Assembly: GCF_003097615.1 (NCBI RefSeq)
Contig: NZ_QCZG01000037.1
Location: 1-34,157, forward strand
Reading direction: 5' to 3'
From: Pueribacillus theae
Lineage (GTDB): Bacteria > Bacillota > Bacilli > Bacillales > UBA6769
DNA length: 34,157 bases
The position numbers were made by a program, and so were the translations under genes. The first letter of the stretch is position 1; each line of letters opens with the position of its first letter. Below are positions 11,401 through 18,938 of the stretch, in pieces. The notes under the pieces were generated by a model. That model was not told the origin of the DNA. It saw only the letters and a list, made by a program, of their open reading frames with translations, and ran no database searches.

Positions 11401-11575
11401 TGCACTTTTTGTACGTGAATATAAAAAGGAGCATGGTCTTACCTCTCCGTTTGTTTTTCTAGGAACTTGTGAATACGTTAGCCACACAGGAAATAAGCCG
11501 ATGAATTTTATATGGAAGTTAAAAGAGGAAATGCCGTCTTACTTAGTGTCGAAAGCAAATAAAAACATTTTATAG
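8420..11575 (+). CDS. PLD-nuclease/SF2 helicase with DUF3427 domain
   Basis: A 1051-residue multidomain protein with GAGGAAAG as its ribosome binding site. Residues about 1-130 are helical. Residues about 140-290 form a phospholipase-D-like nuclease domain with LHAKAYLF (H226, K228) and GSSN (244-247). An SF2 helicase follows: Walker A AATGVGKT (352-359), DEFHH (448-452), LLGLTATP, and motif V/VI regions NEGIDIPEVNAVLF and QQLGRGLRLSDGK. Residues after about 720 match the DUF3427-type tail, including SYPKKEGFSSIEEG-like and FHWQTQSRVAEGSETAKRY segments. Homologues with this architecture are widespread in accessory regions and are generally thought to act on DNA in repair or anti-phage defence; no specific system name can be assigned. 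It is unusual in standing with only a degraded NTPase and a short ORF beside it. Confidence 0.88.
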   Translation: MLKQGIYEQIINQKLKNELIDLENDMYEIGKESLDVEEARKFLSSYISAVTRRALKYVRDNETDDHSALVNQIKTCNEIIATLSKSLDNEEFDSLKITEEGEVLTSLYSRLNTIQIVKESEVARPVTPISESSLFTGSNYEPNMLEELKREILSADSIDFLVSFIKWSGLRCIIEELRTFTGRGGKLRVITTSYMEATDYKAILELSQLENTEIKISYEVKRTRLHAKAYLFKRDTGFSTAYIGSSNLSNPALTSGLEWNVKVTEKDSFDILKKCEATFVSYWNDREFKKFSGEKEQDRQLLKVALSKDIQQNNNEVQYFLDYRPHYYQKEILEKLQVEREVYGRMNNLIVAATGVGKTVISAFDYKRFKLNHKHSSKLLFVAHREEILIQSRDTFRAILKDANFGDLLVGNHSPSSIDHLFISIQSFNSKKLYEKTTNDFYDFIIVDEFHHAAAESYQKLLNFYKPKILLGLTATPERMDGKSILTYFDYTIAAEMRLPEAINQKFLSPFQYFCVTDTVDLSRLKWSRKGYDHKELENVYTYNDVRSNHIVKSIEKYVADLDETKGIGFCVSVEHAKYMSHFFNTVGIPSVALHGNIDNELRKEARHRLVSGEIKFIFVVDLYNEGIDIPEVNAVLFLRPTESLTVFLQQLGRGLRLSDGKECLTVLDFVGQAHKNYSFEEKFQALIGKTKHSVRHYVENGFFHLPKGCYIQLEKQAKEYILRNIKTSSNTRPNLITKLKCFQEDTGQELTLSNFLKFYHLSLYDFYGRSKDRSFSRLLVEAGVKADFSCKDEKFITSRLPNLFHLNSYTMLRFLMAYIDGGKEAENDQEKLMLNMLYYTFYQSYPKKEGFSSIEEGIKAIIAYDEFKEEILQILHYLYQTIETLEIANNFSFPCPLQVHSKYSTAQVMAALGYFNEESSPSFREGVKYFKEKDLDIFFITLNKSEKDFSPSTLYNDYAINERLFHWQTQSRVAEGSETAKRYIHHRKQNHKIALFVREYKKEHGLTSPFVFLGTCEYVSHTGNKPMNFIWKLKEEMPSYLVSKANKNIL

Positions 11576-11939
11576 CAATGCTTTAATTGTCGGAACATCG
11601 GCTGGCCCCATTTTAATAAACAAAGTTGATCTGTTTCAACTCAGCGAAGCCCAGTATACTCTTTTGCTATCGGTGTTCCATTTGTAATTTCTGCTTAAAT
11701 ACATTAAGTGAACAATAGATTCTTCATATTCATGATATGTATCTGATATAAGCTCCCCGATTGCAATCATAAAGCAACAACATATTTTTAGTTTCATAAT
11801 GGAAAGTTCCGGGTAATTAAAGAATGAGCCAAGTTCTTTAAGTACTAGGAAAACAATGATGTTTTAGTAGCATTAATCAAAAATAAACCATGTACGGAAA
11901 ACGAAGAATTCTCGAAGGGTGCGTCCACCGGTGATGGCA

Positions 11940-11968
11940 AACCAAAGCTTGAAGAGGCCTTGGTTTTT
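11940..11968 (+). terminator. Hairpin with T-run
   Basis: AACCAA and TTGGTT pair around a GC-containing loop region and are followed by TTTTTT. It looks like an intrinsic terminator on the plus strand, but the transcript it would end is not obvious. It could terminate read-through from the helicase gene. Confidence 0.4.
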
Positions 11969-12089
11969 TGGTTCCTAGTATCTTGTGGGATTTCTTACTT
12001 TTTTACCAGTTTTTAAATAGCCCATAACTGTCAAATAGTAGTATAATAGCAATGTATATAAATCTATTACTGGTTCAGAAAAGATGTGT

Positions 12090-12140
12090 GACGAGGTACC
12101 ATCTTGGCTGGTTATGGTGCCTGACGGGAGCGCCAACATC
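12090..12140 (+). promoter_or_regulatory. Possible structured leader of mqo
   Basis: GGTACCAT (12095-12102) can pair with ATGGTGCC (12114-12121), and TTGGC can alternatively pair with GCCAA further on. These overlapping pairings suggest a foldable 5' leader. I do not recognise a known riboswitch class, so this is only a structural observation. Confidence 0.25.
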
Positions 12141-12175
12141 CTTTCTGCAAATCTTAAGGTATAAGGATGGGTAAA

Positions 12176-13708
12176 ATGAGCAGCAAAAAGACTGAAACAG
12201 ACGTTATTTTAATTGGTGCAGGTATCATGAGTGCAACGTTGGGGACACTTTTGAAAGAATTAGTGCCAGACTGGAACATCACCGTATTTGAGAAGCTCTC
12301 AGAAGCAGGAGAGGAAAGCTCGAATGAATGGAATAACGCGGGAACTGGGCATGCTGCACTATGCGAGCTTAACTACACTGTCGAAAAACCGGACGGATCG
12401 GTAGATATTAGCAAAGCGATAAAAATTAATGAACAGTTTCAGGTATCTATGCAGTTTTGGTCTTATCTAGTAAACAACAATCTAATTCGCAATCCACAAG
12501 ACTTTATCAGGCCATTGCCTCATATGAGTCTCGTACAAGGGGAAGAAAATGTAACGTTTTTAAAGAAACGCTTTGAAGCGATGTCAAACAACCCTCTCTT
12601 CAAAGGGATGGAATTTTCCGATGACCCGGAAAAATTGTTGGAATGGATCCCGCTTATTATGCAAGGCCGCACCTCGGATGAACCGATTGCAGCAACAAGA
12701 ATCGACTCTGGAACGGATGTTAACTTTGGTGCATTAACCCGCATGCTGTTTAACCATTTAAAAACGAAAAATATCGAGATTAACTACAATCATAGGGTCG
12801 ATGATATTAAACGTGCGGACGATGGCTCGTGGGAAGTGAAAGTAAAGAATCTCGAAAGCGGCCGTGTTGAGCGCCATACGGCAAAGTTCGTCTTTATCGG
12901 AGGCGGAGGCGGAAGCTTGCCTTTACTCCAAAAATCCGGCATTCCTGAAGGCAAACATATTGGTGGATTCCCAGTAAGCGGAATCTTTTTGGTGTGTAAA
13001 AATCCGGAGGTTGTCGAGCAGCATCATGCAAAAGTATACGGAAAAGCGAAAGTTGGAGCTCCGCCGATGTCTGTGCCGCATCTTGACACAAGATATATCG
13101 ACAATAAAAAAACGTTGCTCTTTGGGCCATTCGCCGGCTTTTCACCAAAATTTTTAAAAACGGGTTCAATGCTCGATTTAGTCCATTCGGTAAAACCGAA
13201 CAATGTCTTAACGATGTTGGCGGCAGGCGCAAAAGAGATGCCATTGACGAAGTATCTCATCCAGCAAGTGATGTTATCGAAAGAGCAGCGCATAGAGGAG
13301 TTACGTGAGTTTATTCCAAACGCAAAAAGCGAGGATTGGGATTTAGTTGTGGCTGGCCAACGTGTACAAGTGATTAAAGATACGGAGACAGGCGGCAAAG
13401 GAACGCTTCAATTTGGTACGGAGGTAATTACTTCCGCTGACGGCTCGATTGCTGCATTACTGGGCGCTTCTCCAGGGGCTTCTACTGCCGTTCACGTGAT
13501 GCTTGAAATAATTAAAAAATGCTTCCCGCAACATATGAAAACGTGGGAACCGAAAATCAAAGAAATGATTCCATCATATGGCTTGAAACTAATGGAAAAC
13601 CCAGAGCTTTTGCGCGAAATTCATGCTTCAACAGCAGAGGCGCTCGGCTTAGAGGATAAAAAACAAACAGATTCAGAAAGAAAAACTCATTTGTTACAGG
13701 AAGTGTAA
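12176..13708 (+). CDS. mqo: Malate:quinone oxidoreductase
   Basis: FAD-dependent, membrane-associated enzyme that oxidises L-malate to oxaloacetate and passes electrons to the quinone pool; it works in the TCA cycle beside or instead of malate dehydrogenase. The 510-residue length is normal. The N terminus [20 protein letters not shown] is the FAD-binding Rossmann motif. Other family segments are [60 protein letters not shown] and [12 protein letters not shown]. The start is set at the ATG at 12176 because AAGG lies 10 nt upstream and gives the usual MSxK N terminus; the ATG at 12167 abuts the same site. It is monocistronic, with a hairpin right at its stop codon. Confidence 0.96.
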   Translation: MSSKKTETDVILIGAGIMSATLGTLLKELVPDWNITVFEKLSEAGEESSNEWNNAGTGHAALCELNYTVEKPDGSVDISKAIKINEQFQVSMQFWSYLVNNNLIRNPQDFIRPLPHMSLVQGEENVTFLKKRFEAMSNNPLFKGMEFSDDPEKLLEWIPLIMQGRTSDEPIAATRIDSGTDVNFGALTRMLFNHLKTKNIEINYNHRVDDIKRADDGSWEVKVKNLESGRVERHTAKFVFIGGGGGSLPLLQKSGIPEGKHIGGFPVSGIFLVCKNPEVVEQHHAKVYGKAKVGAPPMSVPHLDTRYIDNKKTLLFGPFAGFSPKFLKTGSMLDLVHSVKPNNVLTMLAAGAKEMPLTKYLIQQVMLSKEQRIEELREFIPNAKSEDWDLVVAGQRVQVIKDTETGGKGTLQFGTEVITSADGSIAALLGASPGASTAVHVMLEIIKKCFPQHMKTWEPKIKEMIPSYGLKLMENPELLREIHASTAEALGLEDKKQTDSERKTHLLQEV

Positions 13709-13727
13709 ATTGCCACTTTGGCAATTT
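13707..13727 (+). terminator. Terminator of mqo
   Basis: AAATTGCC and GGCAATTT form an 8-bp stem with a 5-nt loop beginning inside the stop codon. A pyrimidine-rich GTCCTTCCTTTTTC follows. Confidence 0.7.
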
Positions 13728-13872
13728 GTCCTTCCTTTTTCTTTTGGAGTAGAAATGTAATTCTCAATCTGTTCGCAGAACAAAAGAGAATGTATAGAGT
13801 ATATGAGCGTAAATAGGTGATAAATTTGTTTTAAATTTAACCTTTTGGGAAAATTAAAAAAGGCCAGGAACA

Positions 13873-14424
13873 TTATAGGTGGCTAGGTCTGACTCCAAAC
13901 ATTTTGAGGGTATAAACCAGGGCTAAAGGAATAACACTCATATTTTTTAAAAAGTATAAGTAGGCATTATATGCCGCAGTATGTTCAAAAGATTTAAAAT
14001 TTAACATATCTGTTATTGGAATTAAAGCCCCTGTAACAATTGTGCTGAGTAATAAGTTTCCTAATCCATATAATATTACGATGAAAACAATAATTTGGGC
14101 GATAAAAACTGATGGCCAGTTTTTTTTCATATGAAGTGCGCACGATTGCCCCAGCCCATTCCAGAATTCCCGTTGCTTAAGGCCTTTTACGTTACTCTTA
14201 GACATGAGGCAAAACATTAAAATGAACAAGATGACTCTTGTCAATTCAACGAGGACTTCGAATAAAATGGGTGTTTGGAGATGATTCCACATTTGATATG
14301 CGCGAATGAAAGATGGTATTAGTGCTACTAATAACAGGGAGAAATGGCTATAGAAAAATATGATAGAGGAAAGCAGTGTTTCCAGCCCACTTTTCCCAAG
14401 ATGCAAAATATGAGAAACTCCCAC
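13873..14424 (-). CDS. Multi-pass membrane protein of unknown function
   Basis: A 183-residue protein starting at GTG, with AGGAAG about 8-10 nt upstream. About four hydrophobic segments are visible: near residues 18-42 (SIIFFYSHFSLLLVALIPSF), 52-75 (LVELTRVILFILMFCLM), 103-130 (FIAQIIVFIVILYGLGNLLL) and 158-175. Between the second and third is a short basic cytoplasmic-looking loop (SKSNVKGLKQREFW). I do not recognise the family. It is divergent from the MarR gene at 14675, and the intervening 250 bp contains an inverted-repeat operator, so it could be a target of that regulator. A small permease subunit or stress membrane protein cannot be told apart from sequence. Confidence 0.6.
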   Translation of the reverse strand: MGVSHILHLGKSGLETLLSSIIFFYSHFSLLLVALIPSFIRAYQMWNHLQTPILFEVLVELTRVILFILMFCLMSKSNVKGLKQREFWNGLGQSCALHMKKNWPSVFIAQIIVFIVILYGLGNLLLSTIVTGALIPITDMLNFKSFEHTAAYNAYLYFLKNMSVIPLALVYTLKMFGVRPSHL

Positions 14425-14610
14425 AATATCATCTTCCTTAGGATTAGATTATTTTTGAAATACTTAAAAGATAAATGTACTTACAGGAATAAAGAAAAGA
14501 TTAATAAGTATACTTAAACCTTCTTTAGTAGGCAGCAGAAGGCTGAATATTCTAGAATAATTGTCACTCCCTAGGTTATTCGTTTATATTTATTTTATAT
14601 CTAATAATTA

Positions 14611-14647
14611 AATATCTCTAAAGTTGAATATCTCTATATTAGAGATA
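14611..14647. promoter_or_regulatory. Probable MarR operator
   Basis: TATCTCTA-TAT-TAGAGATA (14629-14647) is a perfect inverted repeat with 8-bp arms, and AATATCTCTA is repeated in direct orientation at 14611-14620 and 14627-14636, sixteen bases apart. The cluster lies just upstream of TATAAT at 14652-14657 and of the MarR gene, so autoregulation is likely. It also lies in the divergent region of the membrane-protein gene. Confidence 0.6.
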
Positions 14648-14674
14648 ATCATATAATAATGGGGTGCAATTAAA

Positions 14675-15139
14675 TTGTCAACTAAAAATAATCATCCAAA
14701 AGAACATGAACCAATTAATTTAGGGCAAGAATTTAGCTTGGCCTTAATCATGTTCCATCAGAGTGTTGCTGAAAAAGTTGGTTTAAATTTAACGGATTAC
14801 AAAGTTTTAGGAATCATCCCATTAGAAGGGTTGACCGCTGGAGAGATCGCTTCAATAACGGGCTTATCAACAGGGATGGTAACAACAGTTGTTGACCGAC
14901 TCGAAAAAAAAGACTTTGTGTACAGAGAAAGGGCTACAGATGATAGGAGGAAGGTAATTATTAAAGCGAATTCTAAAAAAGTGGATTTAGAGTTAGGACC
15001 AGTTTTTCAATCATTTGGAATTGAAATGAAGAAAGTTGTATCTAGTTACAGTCCAGAAGAATCCAATGCGATAAATGACTATATTAGGAAAAGTACTGAA
15101 GTATTTAAACAGGAAACAAAGAAAATGAAGGAAAAATGA
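14675..15139 (+). CDS. MarR-family transcriptional regulator
   Basis: A 154-residue winged-helix DNA-binding protein beginning at TTG after GGGGTG. The winged helix is at residues about 45-105: LTAGEIASITGLSTGMVTTV is the recognition helix-turn-helix, and RERATDDRRKVIIKA is the wing. N- and C-terminal helices supply the dimer interface, as in all MarR proteins. It contains no cysteine, so a thiol-based oxidant switch of the OhrR type is unlikely. The inverted repeat at 14629-14647 directly upstream is its likely site. The next gene, a DsbA/FrnE-like oxidoreductase, starts 61 bp downstream and may be co-transcribed. Ligand unknown. Confidence 0.88.
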   Translation: MSTKNNHPKEHEPINLGQEFSLALIMFHQSVAEKVGLNLTDYKVLGIIPLEGLTAGEIASITGLSTGMVTTVVDRLEKKDFVYRERATDDRRKVIIKANSKKVDLELGPVFQSFGIEMKKVVSSYSPEESNAINDYIRKSTEVFKQETKKMKEK

Positions 15140-15200
15140 TTCGCAAGTAAATCTTGTTGAACCTTACCTTTATAAAAATCATAACGAAAGAAGTGTTCCT

Positions 15201-15932
15201 ATGAAGATTGAAGTTTGGTCGGATTTTGTATGTCCGTTTTGCTATATCGGGAAGCGCAGATTGGAAAAGGCTTTGGATCTATTTCCGCATAAAGATGAAG
15301 TCGAAATTGAATTTAAAAGCTTTGAGCTGGATGCGAATGCACCGTTGTATAATGGAAAAAGCATTCATGAGTCCCTTGCAGCAAAGTACGGAATGAGCCT
15401 TGAACAAGCGAAGCAAAACACCGCTCAAATCGCTCAACAAGCGGCTAACGAGGGGTTAACATTCCAATTTGACGAAATGAAGCCGACGAATACATTTGAT
15501 GCACATCGTTTAGCAAAGCTTGCAAAAGAACGTGGAAAAGAAAAAGAGTTGACGGAAAAATTATTCTCTGCTGTTTTTATTGATGGAAAAGATGTCGGTG
15601 ATTTAGACACACTTGCTGATCTCGCGGAAGCTACTGGATTGGACAGACAGGAAGCATTACAAGTTCTAAATAATAAAGTGGAGTATGCTGATAAAGTTCG
15701 AGTTGATGAAAGAATGGCGCAACAATACGGGATTTCAGGCGTTCCTTTCTTTATTGTGAACCAAAAGTATGCCATTTCAGGTGCACAGCCATTGGATACA
15801 TTTATTGGTGCACTTCAAAAGGTGTGGGAAGAGGAACATGCGAAGCCTCAATTCCAAACCCTTTCTTCAGATGGTTCAAATGGCGCCTTTTGTGCGGATG
15901 GAAGCTGCGAAGTGCCGGAAAAAGAGGATTGA
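15201..15932 (+). CDS. FrnE/DsbA-like thioredoxin-fold oxidoreductase
   Basis: A 243-residue cytoplasmic protein of the FrnE (DsbA-like dithiol-disulfide isomerase) family. The N terminus IEVWSDFVCPFCYIGKRRLE carries the CPFC active site at residues 11-14. The helical insertion domain spans about 55-150, and GISGVPFFIVNQKYAISGAQ carries the cis-proline of the thioredoxin fold. There is no signal peptide, so it acts in the cytosol. The C-terminal tail after residue 215 has a second cysteine pair (FCADGSCEVPEKED). Comparable tails in Deinococcus FrnE have been linked to oxidative-stress function. Known relatives handle disulfide stress; the substrate here is unknown. It follows the MarR gene by 61 bp and is closed by a terminator. 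Confidence 0.9.
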   Translation: MKIEVWSDFVCPFCYIGKRRLEKALDLFPHKDEVEIEFKSFELDANAPLYNGKSIHESLAAKYGMSLEQAKQNTAQIAQQAANEGLTFQFDEMKPTNTFDAHRLAKLAKERGKEKELTEKLFSAVFIDGKDVGDLDTLADLAEATGLDRQEALQVLNNKVEYADKVRVDERMAQQYGISGVPFFIVNQKYAISGAQPLDTFIGALQKVWEEEHAKPQFQTLSSDGSNGAFCADGSCEVPEKED

Positions 15933-15952
15933 ACAGATATCTTATTAGTGTC

Positions 15953-15999
15953 CGCTGTCCCTCACTTAGGAATTTTTTATTCCCGAAGTGAGGGTTTTA
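15953..15999 (+). terminator. Terminator after FrnE-like gene
   Basis: CCCTCACTT and AAGTGAGGG pair as the outer stem, with an inner GGAA/TTCC, followed by TTTT. A strong intrinsic terminator. Confidence 0.8.
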
Positions 16000-16058
16000 C
16001 GGACGAAAACACCTTAAAAGCATTTCAGCTTGTTTAGTTTAGGCATCCAATTCCGAAT

Positions 16059-17174
16059 TTAACTTTTCCGTTTCGCGGCAGCCCAAAGGGTTGCGCCTAT
16101 ACTAGCGACTGCGATTGTGGAAAGGATCGGATGTTTGGTGGCTTTCACGTACAGACTGCAGGAACGCTTCCAACCTATATTTGTTCCTCTTTCATGCAAG
16201 CCATAGCCTGCGTGGTATAAAGCACTTTCTTCACGTGGTTTTGAAGGCCTGTTGGCTTGTTGGGTAGGGTACATGACGACTTCCATTAGTTTGTCAGTTA
16301 GCCGCGGTAAGAAGGTGCCAAAAACTTTTAACGCTTTTGCCTGCGATCCGATATACATGTCCCTTTTCGGATTTTCTGCAGCAAAGAGTATGGCTTCGGC
16401 TACTGCCTTGGGAGGATAAAGCATTCCTCGATGTGCGGGTTGCTTTTCTAAATAACTCCTTGCATGTTCGTTGTAAGGCGTATCAATTCTGCCGGGATGA
16501 ATAAGTGTAACCGAAACGGGCACTTTCTCCTTTTCCAATTCCATTCTGATGCTTTCCGTCCATCCATGTACAGCAAATTTGGCAGCGGCATAAGTGGATT
16601 GAATGACGGTGCCTCGATCTCCGAATAAACTCCCAACATTGATGAGGGCACCTGGAACATCTCGATCTTTAAAATGATTTACAGCGGCCTTGGTTCCGTA
16701 TACGACACCCCAAAAATTCGTCTCAAACATACGCTTTATATCTTCATTTGTTACATCCATCGCGTGCCCGAAGATGGATACGCCCGCGTTGTTCACCCAA
16801 GTGTCAAAACGCCCAAACTCTTTTATAGCCGTTTCGGCAATGTTGTTTACATCTTCTTCGCGTCCTACATCTGCCTTTACCCATGTTGCATGATAACCTT
16901 TTCCTCTTAATTCTTCAACCAACTCCTTTAGTGCGTCTTCGTTTCTTGCTGCTGCAACAACTTTTGCTCCTTTTGAAGCGGCCATTCTTGCTGTTACGAG
17001 GCCGATTCCACTTGATGCCCCTGTAATGACAATGACTTGGTCTTTTAATTTCTTTAAGGTCTTATTCTTCTTACTGAATGTTGGATCCTTTGGCCCATTC
17101 ATTTTCCTAGGGTCAATGTCCTTAAAAGCAATGGCTTTGTCTGAGTTTTGCCTGCTTTGTTTTTTATGTTCCAT
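16059..17174 (-). CDS. Short-chain dehydrogenase/reductase with C-terminal membrane tail
   Basis: A 371-residue NAD(P)-dependent oxidoreductase of the SDR family. A ~43-residue polar N-terminal extension precedes the Rossmann fold. The cofactor motif TGASSGIG is at residues 51-58, NNAG at 128-131, the catalytic serine near 182 (NVGSLFG) and the YAAAK catalytic Tyr195/Lys199. The chain is about 100 residues longer than a classical SDR. The tail includes a hydrophobic helix (ILSTIAVASIGATLWAAA) ending in KRKS, which suggests a membrane anchor. The start has GAAGGAG upstream. The substrate is not deducible. Similar long SDRs occur in Bacillaceae as general-stress proteins; that role is only inferred here. 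Confidence 0.9.
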   Translation of the reverse strand: MEHKKQSRQNSDKAIAFKDIDPRKMNGPKDPTFSKKNKTLKKLKDQVIVITGASSGIGLVTARMAASKGAKVVAAARNEDALKELVEELRGKGYHATWVKADVGREEDVNNIAETAIKEFGRFDTWVNNAGVSIFGHAMDVTNEDIKRMFETNFWGVVYGTKAAVNHFKDRDVPGALINVGSLFGDRGTVIQSTYAAAKFAVHGWTESIRMELEKEKVPVSVTLIHPGRIDTPYNEHARSYLEKQPAHRGMLYPPKAVAEAILFAAENPKRDMYIGSQAKALKVFGTFLPRLTDKLMEVVMYPTQQANRPSKPREESALYHAGYGLHERGTNIGWKRSCSLYVKATKHPILSTIAVASIGATLWAAAKRKS

Positions 17175-17493
17175 AGTTGTATGTCTCCTTCAAAATAACC
17201 TTCCCATCCTTTACCCGATGGTTTTGGCAGTCGATTTATTTCCTGAATGCAAACCAGTTTTGAAGCATCCCTTGAGTATTATTTGTCCGATCTATAAGAA
17301 AAATGTAGTGAAAGATAATGAAATTAAAGAAGAAAGCATTCAGAGTTGATTGGTGAAGAAAAGGATTTAAAGTAGCGGAAAAAATAGCCATCTGTTTGAA
17401 GGGGCTTGTAAATTTCGGTAGCATGCATTTTATTCCCGAAAATATATATTCTGTAATAACAGAATGAAATATATGTAAGGGGGGGATGATTGC
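17175..17493. other. Intergenic region with one inverted repeat
   Basis: No gene is visible. ATTCTGT-AATA-ACAGAAT (17448-17465) is a perfect inverted repeat 28 bp before the first DUF4870 start and could be an operator for that gene. Confidence 0.4.
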
Positions 17494-17817
17494 ATGCCAT
17501 CATATGATGAGCGGTTTTTTTCCATGCTGATTTATTTGCTTAGCTTAATTTTTCCTATTTTGGGGCCTTTAGTGATTTGGTTACTTAAAAGAAATGAATC
17601 TGGTTTTATTGATTATCATGGCAAAGAATATTTTAATTTTCTTATCTCTTATTTTGTTTATTCGATTATTTGTGGACTTTTAGCAGCCATTTTCGTTGGT
17701 AGTGTGTTGCTTTCTATTTTGGGAATTATGGTTGTAGTGTTTACAATTATTGCGGCGATCCGCTCATTTCAGGGGGAACGATACAGATTTCCATTTATTA
17801 TGCGTTTTATCATATAA
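17494..17817 (+). CDS. DUF4870 small membrane protein, copy 1
   Basis: A 107-residue protein with ATG after AAGGGGGGG. It has hydrophobic helices at residues about 8-30 (SMLIYLLSLIFPILGPLVIW) and two overlapping ones at 48-90. The conserved DUF4870 signature is present: WLLKR, then DYHGKEYFNFLISY, and a C-terminal GERYRFPFIMRFI. Family members are predicted to have three to four helices and no known biochemical role; many are under GntR- or sigma-type control in Bacillus. The next gene is a paralogue in tandem. An inverted repeat lies 28 bp upstream. Confidence 0.88.
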   Translation: MPSYDERFFSMLIYLLSLIFPILGPLVIWLLKRNESGFIDYHGKEYFNFLISYFVYSIICGLLAAIFVGSVLLSILGIMVVVFTIIAAIRSFQGERYRFPFIMRFII

Positions 17818-17880
17818 ACTCCTTAACAAAGGACAACAATACTGCTTAAATAGAGGATATAGAGAAAGGAGATGAAAGAC

Positions 17881-18222
17881 ATGCAAACGGTGAACAATGT
17901 TCCAAATGATGATGAGCGGCTCTTATCGATGTTGCTTTATTTGCTCAGTTTGTTTTTTCCCATCGTGGCTCCTTTGATTATTTGGCTGCTCAAAAGGGAA
18001 GATTCCGAGTTTGTTGATTATCACGGCAAGGAATATTTCAATTTTCTAATCTCGTATTTTATTTATTCCGTGATTAGTGGAATCTTAGTAATCATATTAA
18101 TCGGTGTTGTGCTGCTCAGTGTTTTAGGGCTTATGGTGCTCATATTTACAATTATTGCAGCGGTGAAATCATATCAAGGCGAAAGGTATAGAATTCCATT
18201 TGTTATAAGGTTCATCAAATAA
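17881..18222 (+). CDS. DUF4870 small membrane protein, copy 2
   Basis: A 113-residue paralogue of the preceding gene. It shares the WLLKR, DYHGKEYFNFLISYF and GERYR...FVIRFI signatures and the same hydrophobic profile. The start is set at the ATG at 17881, 10 nt after AAAGGAG; the ATG at 17872 abuts that site. The gap to copy 1 is 63 bp and no terminator is visible between them, so they are probably one operon that arose by tandem duplication. The two proteins are similar along their whole length but have diverged in the N-terminal tail. Function unknown. Confidence 0.88.
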   Translation: MQTVNNVPNDDERLLSMLLYLLSLFFPIVAPLIIWLLKREDSEFVDYHGKEYFNFLISYFIYSVISGILVIILIGVVLLSVLGLMVLIFTIIAAVKSYQGERYRIPFVIRFIK

Positions 18223-18232
18223 AGATACAATC

Positions 18233-18290
18233 CAGGCGCCCAAAGAGCTAAGCCTGTTTTCTTAGCGTCTTAGAAGGCGCTTTTTTGATT
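18233..18290 (+). terminator. Terminator after DUF4870 pair
   Basis: GGCGCC and GGCGCT pair as the outer stem, with an inner CTAAG/CTTAG stem, followed by TTTTTT. The long loop makes it less certain than the others. Confidence 0.5.
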
Positions 18291-18328
18291 TTTTTGCTAA
18301 GATGTAAAGAAAAAAGGAGTAGAAAAAA

Positions 18329-18937
18329 ATGAAATTTAGCTGGCATGATCGGTTTGACACTGAAGAATATATTTATGGTGAAGAGCCGAATCCATTGGTT
18401 GTCGAGCAGATTGAGCGCTTGAGGGGCTGTAACAAGGTCGTCGCGTTTGCGGAAGGGGAAGGGCGCAATGCGGTATTTTTGGCGAGAGAAGGATTTGACG
18501 TGACGGCTTATGATCTCGCGGAAAGCGGCTCGAAGAAGACGGAAAAGTTGGCGGAGAAACACGGTGTCTCTGTCATGACAAAAAAAGTCGATTTAATCCG
18601 GGATGAAGTGGAGGCAAATGAGTTTGATGCGGCAATTATGATTTTCGGACATTTTCGGGAAAAAGATCAGAAGAACGTGTTTGAAAAATTGCTAAAAGCA
18701 GTGAAGCCCGGCGGCATCATTCTAATGGAAGTGTATTCGAAAGAACAATTGAATTACAAGACGGGCGGCCCGGACGATCGTGATATGCTGTATGATCCGA
18801 AAAATATTCTCGAATGGTGCAAAAGGCATCATGTTCTTCATTTTTTCTATGGTGAGCAAATCCGTGAAGAAGGAAGCCGCCATACCGGATTGGCCCATGT
18901 TGTACAACTCGTATTGAAAAAGCGAAGGTTGGGATAG
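18329..18937 (+). CDS. Class I SAM-dependent methyltransferase, TehB-like
   Basis: A 202-residue soluble methyltransferase. It begins FSWHDRFDTEEYIYGEEPNP, typical of the small TehB/YjhP-like group. Motif I is VVAFAEGEGRNAVFLAREGF, the acidic ribose-binding residue follows in VTAYDLAESG, and LLKAVKPGGIILMEVYSKEQ supplies the post-motif. The start has AAAAGGAG upstream. The TehB group includes enzymes that methylate tellurite or other small molecules, and the substrate here is unknown. It ends one base before the macro-domain gene, so the two are translationally linked. That pairing suggests a nucleotide- or ADP-ribose-related role, but this is inference. Confidence 0.88.
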   Translation: MKFSWHDRFDTEEYIYGEEPNPLVVEQIERLRGCNKVVAFAEGEGRNAVFLAREGFDVTAYDLAESGSKKTEKLAEKHGVSVMTKKVDLIRDEVEANEFDAAIMIFGHFREKDQKNVFEKLLKAVKPGGIILMEVYSKEQLNYKTGGPDDRDMLYDPKNILEWCKRHHVLHFFYGEQIREEGSRHTGLAHVVQLVLKKRRLG

Positions 18938-18938
18938 C

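Larger units (their letters stand above)
11576..12166. other. 590-bp region upstream of mqo, no intact gene
   Basis: The first ~250 bp contain broken minus-strand reading (an ORF-like stretch near 11690-11800 without a ribosome binding site). A terminator-like hairpin lies at 11940-11968. A TATAAT at 12042-12047 may belong to the mqo promoter, though no good -35 is seen. A potentially structured leader occupies 12090-12140. Confidence 0.5.

Noticed and set aside
11920-11968. T-box or other riboswitch before mqo
   Set aside because: GAAGGGTGCGTCCACCGG only loosely resembles the T-box AGGGTGG core, no specifier stem is seen, and mqo is not an amino-acid gene.
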